A stretch of DNA of 64,000 nucleotides from Paraburkholderia oxyphila NBRC 105797 (GCF_000685075.1 NZ_BAYD01000006.1:124001-188000), one strand, 5' to 3'. Counted from the stretch's first letter, positions 38,558 through 47,624 are shown. Notes: a model not told the origin generated them from the sequence alone. Numbers and translations: made by a program.

Positions 38558-39568
38558 ATGAGCGACTCAGTGAATAGCAGCGGGACCAATCCAGCGACGA
38601 TACGTTGGGGCATCGTGGGTGCGGGCCGCATCGCACGGCGCTTCGCGCAGGGCGTGGCGCACGTGCAGGGCGCGCGCGTGAGCGCGGTGTGGTCACGCAG
38701 CGCGGCGCCGGCGCAGGCGCTTGCTCAAGAGTTCGGCGCTAGCGCGTGCCCGAGCTTCGAGGCGCTGCTGGCGAGCGGCATCGACGCTGTCTATATCGCG
38801 ACGATGCAGGACAGCCACGCGCACTATGCGGTCGCTGCGCTGGAAGCCGGCTTGCCCGTGCTCTGCGAAAAGCCCGCGACGGTGAACGCTGTGCAACTCG
38901 AGCGCGTGCTCGACGCCGCGCGCGGCGCGCAACGCCTCTTCATGGAGGCGATGAAGCCGCCGTTCTATCCGCTCTATCGCGCCTTGCGCGCGCATCTGCA
39001 AGTCGATCCCATCGGCCCGGTGGGCCTCGTGCGCGCGGGCTGCTCGGTCGCCAACGTCCCCGCCGATCATCCGTCGTTCTCGTTCGAGCATGCGGGCGGT
39101 GCGTTGCTCGACATCGGCGTGTACGAGATGTTTCTGGCCGTCGACTGGCTAGGCGCGCCGCGCGAGGTGCAGACCTTCGGACGCCTCGGCGCGACCGGCG
39201 TGGATACGTTTGCAAGCCTCAATTGCCAGCATGAAAACGGTATCGCGCAGCTCTTTTGCGGGCTCGACCTGCACGGGTTTGGCGACGCGCTGCTGGCGGG
39301 GCCGCTCGGCAACGTGACGATCCATGCGAACTGGTGGAACCCGGTGCGCGCGACGATCCGCTATGTCGACGGACGCACGGTGGAGCTCGACGAGCCCTTC
39401 GACGGCGGCGGGCTGAACTATGAGACCGCGCACTTTTGCGAGTTGCTGCGCGCTGGGGCGCTTGAGAGCCCGGTCATGCCGCACGAAACGTCGCGGCGCA
39501 TGATTGCGATGGCGGACGCCGCGCGTGCGGCGCTCGGCCTGCGTTTTGACTGCGAGATGCGTGCGTAG
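38558..39568 (+). CDS. Gfo/Idh/MocA-family oxidoreductase
   Basis: The protein has 336 residues. The N-terminal Rossmann domain carries WGIVGAGRIARRFAQGV near residue 12, and the family catalytic Lys lies in PVLCEKPATVNA near residue 108. The C-terminal alpha/beta domain contains AGGALLDIGVYEMFLAVDWLGAP. The family oxidises sugars, inositols or dihydrodiols with NAD(P); the substrate is not clear. It is the last GC-rich gene before the AT-rich effector islet. Confidence 0.87.
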   Translation: MSDSVNSSGTNPATIRWGIVGAGRIARRFAQGVAHVQGARVSAVWSRSAAPAQALAQEFGASACPSFEALLASGIDAVYIATMQDSHAHYAVAALEAGLPVLCEKPATVNAVQLERVLDAARGAQRLFMEAMKPPFYPLYRALRAHLQVDPIGPVGLVRAGCSVANVPADHPSFSFEHAGGALLDIGVYEMFLAVDWLGAPREVQTFGRLGATGVDTFASLNCQHENGIAQLFCGLDLHGFGDALLAGPLGNVTIHANWWNPVRATIRYVDGRTVELDEPFDGGGLNYETAHFCELLRAGALESPVMPHETSRRMIAMADAARAALGLRFDCEMRA

Positions 39569-39642
39569 AACCCGAACGTCTAAAGGCCCGTTGAGCTGGG
39601 CGTTCGTCAATGCGGATAGACTCTGATATAGCGAAGATCCGC

Positions 39643-40359
39643 TCAATGAACTTTCGGTAGCAATTTGCTTTCCCGTGAAAATGAGAACGGATTTTCAGGG
39701 CTGACGAAGTGAAGGCGGATTTCATTGCCCGTCGGCATAAATTTCCCGCGCTCAAAGGTGAAATACGAAAGGAGCAATCCAGTACGCGTACCTTGTGCTT
39801 CATCGACAAGATAGCTGTTCTTCGGAAAGGCAATTTGACCGTTAGCCGCTGCTAATACGGCTCGACATGATGAAAGCAGGCTCGGCAAATGAAGAAGCAC
39901 GGATTTGCCGCTCAATGGGTCAACCAGAACGTATATTTGCTGGTGTCGATTAGCTTCACCCGATCCGCTACCGTGCCCCTCCATACAGAGAAGGGGTGGA
40001 CGGTTGCCTATCCTTTCTGTAACGAAAACATTGGCATCGTCGGGATAGATGTCGGTAGCGTGTTCATTTGGAAAAATTGTCGCTTGTGTAAAGCGATACT
40101 GCCGCTTATTGATTGATAGATGATTCGGCGCAACCTGAATTGTTACGGCTCGACCATCGATTGTCGATTGCAATTCGGTATAGACGCCATCATCCCCAGC
40201 GTTGGAATAGACACTCCCCATGTTCCGTTTGAGTGGGCTTTTGAAGACTACTCCGGGTTGATCCGTATAGAATGTGTCATAGCTTTTGTAAATGGTTTCC
40301 GCGTATGCGCAGCTCGATGCAATTGGAAATAAAATTGCGATATATTTAAAAATTCTCAT
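39643..40359 (-). CDS. Exported protein of the PAAR-effector module, probable immunity protein
   Basis: The protein has 238 residues. It starts MRIFKYIAILFPIASSCAYAETIYKS, a clear signal peptide cut near residue 20, so it should be periplasmic. No family is recognised. GGAAAGG lies before the ATG. The start overlaps the stop of the upstream hydrolase gene, so the two are translationally coupled. A periplasmic protein coupled to a peptidoglycan-hydrolase effector fits an immunity role. DNA composition is much more AT-rich than the genome (visible poly-A/T runs such as near 40340), a sign of recent transfer. The immunity role is inference from context. Confidence 0.65.
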   Translation of the reverse strand: MRIFKYIAILFPIASSCAYAETIYKSYDTFYTDQPGVVFKSPLKRNMGSVYSNAGDDGVYTELQSTIDGRAVTIQVAPNHLSINKRQYRFTQATIFPNEHATDIYPDDANVFVTERIGNRPPLLCMEGHGSGSGEANRHQQIYVLVDPLSGKSVLLHLPSLLSSCRAVLAAANGQIAFPKNSYLVDEAQGTRTGLLLSYFTFERGKFMPTGNEIRLHFVSPENPFSFSRESKLLPKVH

Positions 40360-40970
40360 CGATACGCCTTTCCGCCTGTGGCCTGTAGATAGTCTGGGTT
40401 GTGTGCCCAGAAAATTGTGCTTCCGTGTGCTGCGGTTGAAATCCATATTGAATCGTATCGACCGCGCTCGGCTCCATCAACAATTTGCCCAGTCTTCTTG
40501 TTTATTACCCGCCAATGCACAATAACATGCCGCGGCTTTTCTGGGACGTTGAATATGTTATGGGAAACGTCTCCCCATTTAAAGCCATCGCGCACTTTGG
40601 GGTGCTGTGAATAATTTGTTTTGAAATCCAGTCCGTCCCACCAGAAAGCACTATTCGAGGGGTCTACACCATCATTGGCAATCGCTTTTCGTGCCCAATC
40701 AACCGCCAATCTCATCGCCGGACTTAACTCTATCTCTGATTCCCGCGTTCGCATCAGCCTGTTGAAACGTTCGTTAGAGTCGTCCCACGCATATGCATAA
40801 TTCGGATCCGCGCTACGCAATTCGGACACCGTTTTGTTATTCCACGCTCGACACCTGTTAGCTACTGCAAATGCGATACCGCCGATTTCCTGGGAGTCGT
40901 TCGCCGTCGATGCTTCGCCATATGCAATCGCCGCAAGCAGACGCACATTTCTGTCTATCGCGTTGCTCAT
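40356..40970 (-). CDS. SleB-like cell wall hydrolase, probable T6SS effector
   Basis: The protein has 204 residues and no signal peptide. Residues about 8-165 resemble Hydrolase_2/SleB-type cell wall hydrolases: RLLAAIAYGEASTANDSQEIGG with a candidate catalytic Glu in YGEAS, VANRCRAWNNKTVSEL, and the later NSAFWWDGLDF..HPKVRDGFKWGDVSHNIF segment. The C-terminal 45 residues have no match I know. It lacks an export signal and is sandwiched, with ATGA overlaps on both sides, between a PAAR gene and a periplasmic-protein gene. I therefore read it as cargo delivered by a type VI spike into the periplasm of rivals. Muramidase or amidase chemistry is not decided by sequence alone. Confidence 0.65.
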   Translation of the reverse strand: MSNAIDRNVRLLAAIAYGEASTANDSQEIGGIAFAVANRCRAWNNKTVSELRSADPNYAYAWDDSNERFNRLMRTRESEIELSPAMRLAVDWARKAIANDGVDPSNSAFWWDGLDFKTNYSQHPKVRDGFKWGDVSHNIFNVPEKPRHVIVHWRVINKKTGQIVDGAERGRYDSIWISTAAHGSTIFWAHNPDYLQATGGKAYR

Positions 40971-41515
40971 CTAACGCTCCCCGTCCGCCACGCAATGAAT
41001 GTTAGATCTGGATGCGTAGCCTTCGACACCATTGCCGTTTTGCCACTTGCAAGCAATTCGCTATTGAAAAGTGCAACACCATCACTGAACAGCGTATAGG
41101 TCATTCCGTCAATTGGAGCGCCGCTTATCGCGTCAAGCAGTTCGAAGTAATGTTCGAGTTCGTCATGCGTATCGTGATTTGCGCCAGTCATCGAGCGACT
41201 ACTACCTGGTGCCTCTCCCATTTCGCGCGCCGTGAATTCATGCCAGGCGGTGTCTTGAGAGGCGATCATGACGGGCGGCGGATCACACGCGCAGATACAA
41301 ATATCGCCTTCGAGCGCCTGGTGCTTGCCCATCATCGTTGCCGATCGATGCGGACCCCTCCGGCCGATTACGCCAGTCGTATTGCAGACGGGGCACACTA
41401 CCTTTGCGTCGATGAACGTCAGGGGGCGGCCTTGGTGGGTGCGATTTTCCACCCCTTCGATAACTACGCCGCCAGCCGTGGACTTGTCACCTGGTCTTAG
41501 CAGGTAACGCCTCAT
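40967..41515 (-). CDS. PAAR-domain protein, T6SS spike tip and effector carrier
   Basis: The protein has 182 residues from the ATG at 41515 (MRRYLLRPGDKSTAGGVVIEG). Residues 1-95 form a PAAR domain with the repeated Pro/Ala/Gly turns, a zinc-site candidate CPVC and GDICICACDPPPVMIASQD. The C-terminal part (YFELLDAISGAPIDGMTYTLFSDGVALFN) is the small beta-domain often attached to PAAR proteins that carry toxins. No other T6SS gene lies in the window, so this is an orphan module that would use a secretion apparatus coded elsewhere. The stop overlaps the hydrolase start. Composition is AT-rich like the two genes after it. Confidence 0.8.
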   Translation of the reverse strand: MRRYLLRPGDKSTAGGVVIEGVENRTHQGRPLTFIDAKVVCPVCNTTGVIGRRGPHRSATMMGKHQALEGDICICACDPPPVMIASQDTAWHEFTAREMGEAPGSSRSMTGANHDTHDELEHYFELLDAISGAPIDGMTYTLFSDGVALFNSELLASGKTAMVSKATHPDLTFIAWRTGSVR

Positions 41516-41553
41516 ACCGCACCCCACCGAATTCGCCTTTGTCGCTTTGCCAT
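41512..41553 (-). CDS. 13-codon leader reading frame coupled to the PAAR gene
   Basis: ATG at 41553 codes MAKRQRRIRWGAV and its TGA overlaps the PAAR ATG. A strong GGAGG (41561-41565) lies 7 bases before this ATG, better placed than anything for the PAAR start itself. It may load ribosomes for the PAAR gene by coupling; it could also be chance. Confidence 0.35.
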   Translation of the reverse strand: MAKRQRRIRWGAV

Positions 41554-42081
41554 TTCCATACCTCCAGGGAGACGATGAAAACAACCGGCCAGGTAGTACA
41601 ACCGGCTACGCTGCAGGCGTGGATTTCGCCTGTTCAAGCGATGCTGGCGATGCTCCCGAAGGTGCGGTATAGGAGACGTCCGAATAAGGGTGTGAACGAT
41701 TCACGGCGCATTGTGACGTGCATACAGTTTGATATTCGATAATCTCTGTCCAATATGGCGAATAATTTTGATATTCGTTGTCGCCAGCTCGAACGGCTTG
41801 CGCCGGTTCCGGCGCGCTGCGCGCGCTCGACTGCTCGTGCGGCTCACGCAACAATTCTCGAAGCCGATCTGGTCGGCACACGGCAGATTGCCGGGCGCAT
41901 CGCGTGACGCGCGCGCCGAGGGCTACAACATCAAGGCGAGCGCGATCAAGCAATCATTCACGATTGAGCGTGCCACGCCGTCGAAACCAAAGGGGATGAG
42001 ACGCGGCCCCGCGCAGCGAGGCTTGGGGCCGCTTTTGCCGCTCGTGCGCGCCTGCCGGCGCTCAGCGGCACTGGATGACGC
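41516..42081. other. Right flank of the effector islet
   Basis: Apart from the mini reading frame, I find no supported gene. Composition shifts from AT-rich (to about 41780) to GC-rich. An orphan plus-strand terminator lies at 42003-42036 with no gene to serve. Confidence 0.4.
42003..42036 (+). terminator. Orphan plus-strand terminator
   Basis: GCGGCCCC (42003-42010) pairs with GGGGCCGC (42025-42032) and is followed by TTTT. No intact plus-strand gene precedes it, so it may mark a deleted gene. Confidence 0.55.
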
Positions 42082-42741
42082 TCAATGCCGCGTGGGCAGC
42101 GCGAGGCGCTTTTCGTACCAGTGCTGGATCCACTCGAGCACCTGGCAGAGCACCCAGTACACGGCGGCAGCCGCGAGATAGAGCGGCAACGGCTGGTACG
42201 TCGAAGCGATGATCTCCTGGGCGCTGCGCAGCAGTTCGGTCACGGTGATGACCGAGACGAGCGAGGTGTCTTTGATGAGGCTGATGAGACTGTTCGAGAG
42301 GCTCGGCACCGCAATGCGCAGCGCCTGCGGCGCGATCACGTAGCGCAGCGTCTGGCGCCGCGAGAGGCCGAGGCTATAGGCTGCGAGCCACTGGCCGCGA
42401 TGAATGCCGAGAATCGCGCCGCGCATGCTTTCGGAGAGATAGGCCGCCACGTTCGCGGAAAGCGCGATCACGCCAGCGGGCGTGGGGTCCAGCGAGATGC
42501 CAATGCTAGGCAATCCGTAGTAAATCACGAAAATCTGCACGAGCAGCGGCGTGCCGCGCATGAGGCTCACGTACACGCGCGCGATGAACACGAGCGCGCG
42601 GTTCGTGCTGATGCCCATGAGCGCGAGCACGGCGCCGCCGATCAGCCCGAAGATCATCGACAGGACTGCGAACTTGACCGTCAGCACCGCACCCTGCGCG
42701 AGCACCGGCAGCGACTGGATGATGAGCGTAGAGATGGGCAT
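42082..42741 (-). CDS. Amino-acid ABC transporter permease
   Basis: The protein has 219 residues and about five membrane helices. It is a HisM/GlnP-type permease with LMRGTPLLVQIFVIYYGLPSIG and the EAA-like loop AYSLGLSRRQTLRYVIAPQALRIAVPSL that contacts the ATPase. The start at 42741 gives the family N-terminus MPISTLIIQSLPVLAQGA. It is downstream of a binding-protein gene with a hairpin between them. The ATPase gene is not in the window on this strand. A cystine or polar amino acid substrate is likely. Confidence 0.87.
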   Translation of the reverse strand: MPISTLIIQSLPVLAQGAVLTVKFAVLSMIFGLIGGAVLALMGISTNRALVFIARVYVSLMRGTPLLVQIFVIYYGLPSIGISLDPTPAGVIALSANVAAYLSESMRGAILGIHRGQWLAAYSLGLSRRQTLRYVIAPQALRIAVPSLSNSLISLIKDTSLVSVITVTELLRSAQEIIASTYQPLPLYLAAAAVYWVLCQVLEWIQHWYEKRLALPTRH

Positions 42742-42778
42742 GGGAGGACGCGGGTGAGAAGCGCTCGCTGGGCGAGCC

Positions 42779-42814
42779 GTAAAAACAAGGGGCGGCATCC
42801 TGCGATACCGCCCC
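42779..42814 (-). terminator. Leaky terminator between the binding-protein and permease genes
   Basis: On the minus strand GGGGCGG (42814-42808) pairs with CCGCCCC (42795-42789) and is followed by TTGTTTTTAC. It would lower permease expression relative to the binding protein, as often seen in ABC operons. Confidence 0.65.
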
Positions 42815-42918
42815 GCGCCTGTTATGTCACGTGGCCGCCCCGATGCGCTGCGCGCGATGCGTCAGCGCGAGATGCGCCAGCGCAATTTGCACGGGAGTGG
42901 CCAGTGTGAGCTGCATCG

Positions 42919-43716
42919 TTACTTCGTGATCGGCCTGGTCACGTCGATGCCGAACCACTTGTCCGAGATCTTCGTGAAGGTGCCGTCGGCTTCGAGTTGC
43001 GTCATGGCGTCGTCGATCGCCTTGGCGAACTTGGGATTACCCTTCTTGAACGGAATCGCCGACGGGTTGCCGTCGCCGACGATCGAGCCCGTGCGCAGCG
43101 GCAGCTGCGAGTTCTTCAGCAGGTAGGCGAGCATCAGGCGGTCGTTGAGCGCCGCGTCCAGACGCCCGGCCGCGAGGTCGCGCAGGTATTCAGGCGCACC
43201 GGGATAGGTCTTCACGTCGATGCCCGGCACCGACTTCGCCATGTCCATGTAGTTGGTGCCCAGACCCACGCCGAGCTTCTTGCCCTTCAGGTCCTCGAGC
43301 GACTTGAACTGGCGCGTGTCGTCCTTGCGCTGGATGAGCTGCGCGGCCGAGTACGTGTAAGCCGGCGAGAAGTCGAGCACGGCCTTGCGCTGGTCGGTGA
43401 CGCCCACCTGGTTGACGATCACGTCGAACTTGCCCGCCTGCAGACCGGCGATGATGCCGCTCCATTCGGTCGTGACGAATTCGGGCTTCAGGCCCATCTT
43501 CGCCGCCACGGCCTTTGCGATGTCGACGTCGTAGCCCACCAGATCGCCGTTGGGCGCCTTCGAATTGAACGGCGGGAACGTGCCTTCGAGACCGATGCGC
43601 AGGGTGCCGCGCGCCTTCGCCTGGTCGAGCAGGTCTTCGGCGTGGGCGCTCGCTGCAACGAACGATGCGCCCACGAGTGCGAGCGCAAGGAGTTTTTTCA
43701 GCAAGGCGACTTTCAT
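42919..43716 (-). CDS. Periplasmic amino-acid binding protein (cystine/polar amino acid type)
   Basis: The protein has 265 residues. The signal peptide MKVALLKKLLALALVGASFVAASAHA is cut near residue 26. The mature family-3 solute-binding protein has GTLRIGLEGTFPPFNSKAPNGDLVGYDVDIAKAVA and FDVIVNQVGVTDQRKAVLDFSPAYTYS. The closest type is the cystine-binding FliY/TcyJ group, but the ligand is inferred. AAGAGGAAAACA precedes the ATG. It is the first gene of an operon with the downstream permease. Confidence 0.88.
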   Translation of the reverse strand: MKVALLKKLLALALVGASFVAASAHAEDLLDQAKARGTLRIGLEGTFPPFNSKAPNGDLVGYDVDIAKAVAAKMGLKPEFVTTEWSGIIAGLQAGKFDVIVNQVGVTDQRKAVLDFSPAYTYSAAQLIQRKDDTRQFKSLEDLKGKKLGVGLGTNYMDMAKSVPGIDVKTYPGAPEYLRDLAAGRLDAALNDRLMLAYLLKNSQLPLRTGSIVGDGNPSAIPFKKGNPKFAKAIDDAMTQLEADGTFTKISDKWFGIDVTRPITK

Positions 43717-43842
43717 TGTTTTCCTCTTGTATTGCTGCGGTTTTGCGGCAAGCCCGGGATGCCCCTGGGGTGTGTCCCGAGCCTGCCTGCATCAGAGCAG
43801 GCGGCGTCTGCGATGCGCCGCACATGGCCTGAAACTATAGCT

Positions 43843-44877
43843 TCACGCGCGGCCCGAGGCCAGCGCCCGCGCACATTCCGCAACGAGCGCGGGGCCGCGG
43901 TAGATGAAGCCGGTGTAGACCTGCACGAGCGAGGCGCCCGCGGCGATCTTCGCGCGCGCGTCTTCGCCCGAGAAGATGCCGCCCACGCCGATGATCGGCA
44001 CCTGCTCGCCGAGTTCGGCGCGCAGCTTGCGGATCACCTCGTTCGAGGCGTCGAACACCGGGCGGCCCGAGAGGCCGCCGGTTTCGTTCGCGTTGGGCAG
44101 ACCCTCGACCGCGGCGCGCGAAAGCGTCGTATTGGTCGCGATCACGCCTTCGATCTTGTGGCGCAGGAGCGTGTCGGCGATCTCCTTGATCTGCTCGTCG
44201 TCGAGGTCCGGCGCGATCTTGAGCGCCAGCGGCACGAGCTTGCCGTGCAGGTCGGCGAGACGCTGCTGCTTGTCCTTGAGCGCGGCGAGCAGGGCGTCGA
44301 GCTCGCCCCCGCCTTGCAGCTGGCGCAGGTTCTTCGTGTTCGGCGAGGAGATGTTGATCGTCACGTAGCTCGCGAACGGATAGACGCGCTCGAGGCAGAA
44401 CAGATAATCGTCGGCGGCGCGCTCGATCGGCGTGTCGGCGTTCTTGCCGATGTTCAGGCCGAGGATGCCGCGGTAGCGCGCGGCCTGCACGTTCTTCACG
44501 AACTGCTCGACGCCCTGGTTGTTGAACCCCATCCGGTTGATGATGCCGCCGGCCTCGGGCAGGCGGAAAATGCGCGGCCGCGGGTTGCCCGGCTGCGGAC
44601 GCGGCGTGACCGTGCCCACTTCGATGAAGCCGAAGCCCAGCGCGGCGAATCCGTCGATGGCCGCGCCTTCCTTGTCGAGGCCCGCGGCGAGGCCCACCGG
44701 ATTGCGGAACGTGAGGCCCATGACGGTGCGCGGCGAGTCGGGCACGCGCGGCGCGAACAGGCCCGCCATGCCCGTGCGGCCCGCGGCGCCGATCATGCGC
44801 AGGGAGAGGTGGTGGGCGTCTTCGGCGTCCATGCGAAAGAGCCGGTCGCGGACGAGCGGATAAAGGGTACTGAACAC
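43843..44877 (-). CDS. pyrD: Dihydroorotate dehydrogenase (quinone)
   Basis: The protein has 344 residues and starts at a GTG. It is a class 2 enzyme with an N-terminal membrane-associated extension ([22 protein letters not shown]). FMN-site motifs are [44 protein letters not shown] and [16 protein letters not shown] with the catalytic Ser, then [24 protein letters not shown]. It oxidises dihydroorotate to orotate, passing electrons to ubiquinone. It lies downstream of bpt on the same strand. Confidence 0.95.
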   Translation of the reverse strand: MFSTLYPLVRDRLFRMDAEDAHHLSLRMIGAAGRTGMAGLFAPRVPDSPRTVMGLTFRNPVGLAAGLDKEGAAIDGFAALGFGFIEVGTVTPRPQPGNPRPRIFRLPEAGGIINRMGFNNQGVEQFVKNVQAARYRGILGLNIGKNADTPIERAADDYLFCLERVYPFASYVTINISSPNTKNLRQLQGGGELDALLAALKDKQQRLADLHGKLVPLALKIAPDLDDEQIKEIADTLLRHKIEGVIATNTTLSRAAVEGLPNANETGGLSGRPVFDASNEVIRKLRAELGEQVPIIGVGGIFSGEDARAKIAAGASLVQVYTGFIYRGPALVAECARALASGRA

Positions 44878-45019
44878 GGGGAAAAGGCGCGGGCGCCGGA
44901 AAATGAGAACCCGCTATTTTAGCGACAAAGTTCGCGGCACAGGCGGGGCGCCAGGGGCGCGCGCAGGGCAAGGGCGCCGTGGCCCTGCTTGTGGGGCCGC
45001 GGCCAAGGGGGGGGCCGGA

Positions 45020-45787
45020 CTAGCTTTCGGAGTCGGCGAGGGCGCGCCAGACGCCATCGAACAAGCCTTCGAGCGGCTGAAAACGCGCCTTGTAGGCCAT
45101 TTTCGGGCTTTCGCGTATCCAGTAGCCGAGATAGACGTAAGGCAGTTGCAGACTGCGCGCCTGTTCGATCTGCCAGAGGATGTTGTAGGTGCCGTAGCTC
45201 GTGTGCGGCGTGTCGGGTTCGAAGAACGTGTAGACCGAGGACAGCCCGTCGCCGAGGATGTCGATCATGCTCACCATGCGCAGCGTGCCGGGCTCGTCGG
45301 GACGCTGCGGATCGGGCTCGCGAAATTCCACGAGCCGCGAGTTGATCCGGCTTTGCAGCAGGAACTGTTCGTACTGGTCGCGGCTGTCGCGGTCCATGCC
45401 GCCGCCCGCGTGCCGCGCCGACTGGTAGCGCATATAGAGCGCGTAATGCGCTTCGTCGTAATGGAGCGGCGCGACCGTCGCCACGAGCGGGCCGTGATGC
45501 TTCCAGGCGCGGCGCTGGGTGCGGTTCGGCGTGAAGCGCTCGACCGGCACGCGCACCGGCACGCAGGCGCGGCAGCCGTCGCAATAGGGGCGGTAGGTGA
45601 AGACGCCCGAGCGGCGAAAGCCCGCCTTCACGAGATCGGTGTAGACGTCGGAGTTGATGAGATGGCTGGGCGTCGCCACTTGCGAGCGCGCGATGCGCCC
45701 CTCCAGATAGCTGCAGGGATAGGGCGCCGTTGCATAGAATTGCAGCGCGGAAAGCGGTGAAAGCGGCAGCTCGTTTGGATGCGTCAC
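45020..45787 (-). CDS. bpt: Aspartate/glutamate leucyltransferase (ATE1-like)
   Basis: The protein has 255 residues. The N-terminal region has [20 protein letters not shown] and the Cys-rich [18 protein letters not shown], and the C-terminal GNAT-like domain has [26 protein letters not shown]. Bpt adds Leu from Leu-tRNA to proteins starting with Asp or Glu, making them ClpAP substrates. It is followed on the same strand by pyrD and preceded by aat, so both N-degron transferases lie in one gene string. Confidence 0.93.
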   Translation of the reverse strand: MTHPNELPLSPLSALQFYATAPYPCSYLEGRIARSQVATPSHLINSDVYTDLVKAGFRRSGVFTYRPYCDGCRACVPVRVPVERFTPNRTQRRAWKHHGPLVATVAPLHYDEAHYALYMRYQSARHAGGGMDRDSRDQYEQFLLQSRINSRLVEFREPDPQRPDEPGTLRMVSMIDILGDGLSSVYTFFEPDTPHTSYGTYNILWQIEQARSLQLPYVYLGYWIRESPKMAYKARFQPLEGLFDGVWRALADSES

Positions 45788-45968
45788 GTTGGCAGCTCTC
45801 GTAGCAGTTCGGATCGTCGCGCAGCGCCGCCCATGGCGGATTTGGCGGATGCGACGTTTTCTCCTTGCATACTAACATCGACGCCAGGCGCGTATCTACC
45901 GAATTGCGCGTCGCGCAACGGGTGCCGCGACGGGCGCCACAGTGGCCGCAATCTGGCGCCGGGGCGGT

Positions 45969-46733
45969 TCAGAGCGTCGGGACGGGGCTGTTGTCGGCGT
46001 GGCCCTGGCCAATCCAGTCGGCGAGCACCTGCTTGTCGAAGCGCCAGCCGAGCGCCTGCGCGCCCACGGTCGCGCGCACATGCGCGATGAACGCCTTGCG
46101 CGCGATCTCGCGCCCGCCGAGCGAGGCCAGATGCGCGGTGTTCTGCTGGCAGTCGATCAGCTCGACGCCGTTGCGGCGCAGATGCGCGACGAGCGCGGCG
46201 AGCGCGATCTTCGAGGCGTCGGTGACGGAGGCGAACATCGACTCGCCAAAAAACATCTTGCCGATCGAGACGCCGTAGAGCCCACCCACGCGCTGGCCGT
46301 CGAGCCAGGTTTCGATGCTGTGCGCGTCGCCGATGCGATGCAGGGACGAATAGGCGTCGATCACGTCGGCGGTGATCCAGGTGCCGCGCTGGCCGTGGCG
46401 CGGCGCGTTCGCACAGGCGCGCATCACGGCGGCGAAATCGTTGTCGACGCGGATTTCCCAGGCGGGGTCGCGCAGGACGCGCTTGAGCGTCTTCCTGAGC
46501 GAGGGCGAGACCTTGAACTCGTCGGGACGCAGGATCATGCGCGGATCGGGGCTCCACCAGAGCACGGGCTGGCCGTCCGAATACCACGGAAAAATGCCGT
46601 GCCGATAGGCGTCGACGAGGCGCGAGGGCAGCAGGTCGGCGCTTGCGGCAAGCAGGCCCGGCGCGCCGCTCGACGCGCCAAGGGCGCGCTCGACGGGCGG
46701 GAACGGGGCGTCGGGCGAAAGCCAGGGCACCAT
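45969..46733 (-). CDS. aat: Leucyl/phenylalanyl-tRNA--protein transferase
   Basis: The protein has 254 residues. It has the family motifs [49 protein letters not shown] and [17 protein letters not shown], then [24 protein letters not shown]. It attaches Leu or Phe to N-terminal Lys or Arg in the N-degron pathway. It lies between a Nudix hydrolase gene (13 bases upstream) and bpt (181 bases downstream). Confidence 0.94.
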   Translation of the reverse strand: MVPWLSPDAPFPPVERALGASSGAPGLLAASADLLPSRLVDAYRHGIFPWYSDGQPVLWWSPDPRMILRPDEFKVSPSLRKTLKRVLRDPAWEIRVDNDFAAVMRACANAPRHGQRGTWITADVIDAYSSLHRIGDAHSIETWLDGQRVGGLYGVSIGKMFFGESMFASVTDASKIALAALVAHLRRNGVELIDCQQNTAHLASLGGREIARKAFIAHVRATVGAQALGWRFDKQVLADWIGQGHADNSPVPTL

Positions 46734-46746
46734 CGCCGGAAGCGGA

Positions 46747-47292
46747 TCAGCCGTCGCGCAGGGAGCGCAGCACGTCGCCCGTGTGCAGGCCGTAGCTACC
46801 CGACTGGCGGTCGGCGAAGAAGCAGCGCAGGGTTTGGCCGACGGTAGGGAAGGCGATGTCGTCCCACGGAATTTCGTGCTCCTCGAACAGGCGCACTTCG
46901 AGGCTCTCTTCGCCGGCTTCGATATCGAGGTCGAGCAGACGCGCGAGATAGAACAGATGCACCTGATGCACGCGCGGCACGTTCAGCAGCGAAAAGAGGT
47001 TCTGCACCTCGACGCGCGCGCCGGCTTCCTCGAGCGTCTCGCGCGCGGCGGCTTCCGAAGTCGTCTCGCCCATCTCCATGAAGCCCGCGGGCAGCGTCCA
47101 GTAGCCGTAGCGCGGCTCGATCGCGCGGCGGCACAGCAGCACCTTGTCTTCCCAGACGGGAACGGTGCCGACCACGTTGCGCGGATTCTGGTAGTGGATG
47201 GTGCCGCAGTGCGAGCAGACGAAGCGTTCGCGATTGTCGCCGGGCGGGACGAGCAGGCTGACCGCCTGACCGCAAGTCGAGCAGAATTTCAT
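46747..47292 (-). CDS. Nudix hydrolase with N-terminal zinc ribbon
   Basis: The protein has 181 residues. Two CXXC knuckles near the start (CSTCGQ and CSHCGT) form a zinc ribbon, followed by a Nudix fold with the box [23 protein letters not shown] near residue 70. It is similar in layout to NudC-like NAD/ADP-ribose pyrophosphatases, but it is shorter and lacks the NudC SQPWPFPxS motif, so the substrate is open. The ATG at 47292 is preferred; an in-frame GTG lies two codons upstream. Confidence 0.87.
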   Translation of the reverse strand: MKFCSTCGQAVSLLVPPGDNRERFVCSHCGTIHYQNPRNVVGTVPVWEDKVLLCRRAIEPRYGYWTLPAGFMEMGETTSEAAARETLEEAGARVEVQNLFSLLNVPRVHQVHLFYLARLLDLDIEAGEESLEVRLFEEHEIPWDDIAFPTVGQTLRCFFADRQSGSYGLHTGDVLRSLRDG

Positions 47293-47430
47293 GGGCACGA
47301 TAGGGGGATGGGTGATGCGAGTGTATCACCGCAGGGCGGGGTGACGTGAACCGGCACAAATCCCCGGTATAGGGACTGCGGGGCCGTCGTGTGCCGTACT
47401 GTCCCTCGCAGGGTTTTCCGACGCCGGAAA

Positions 47431-47468
47431 ACAAAAAAGGGTTACACGCCGATGCGTTGTAACCCTTG
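47431..47468 (-). terminator. Terminator of the initiator tRNA gene
   Basis: AAGGGTTACA (47437-47446) pairs with TGTAACCCTT (47459-47468); read on the minus strand it runs into TTTTTTGTTTTC. Confidence 0.88.
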
Positions 47469-47502
47469 ATTGCGCTGACCGAACTTCAACTGCCTGGATA
47501 CG

Positions 47503-47579
<77 letters not shown>

Positions 47580-47595
47580 TCCGTCAGAGAAAAGA

Positions 47596-47624
47596 ATTAT
47601 AGGGTAAATCCTGCGGCAGCGCAA
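47596..47624 (-). promoter_or_regulatory. Promoter of the initiator tRNA gene
   Basis: On the minus strand TTGCGC (47624-47619), a 17-base spacer and TATAAT (47601-47596), 17 bases before the tRNA 5' end. Confidence 0.8.

Noticed and set aside
41606..41953. 115-codon minus-strand frame right of the PAAR gene
   Set aside because: Composition changes in the middle of the frame and no start signal or motif is visible.
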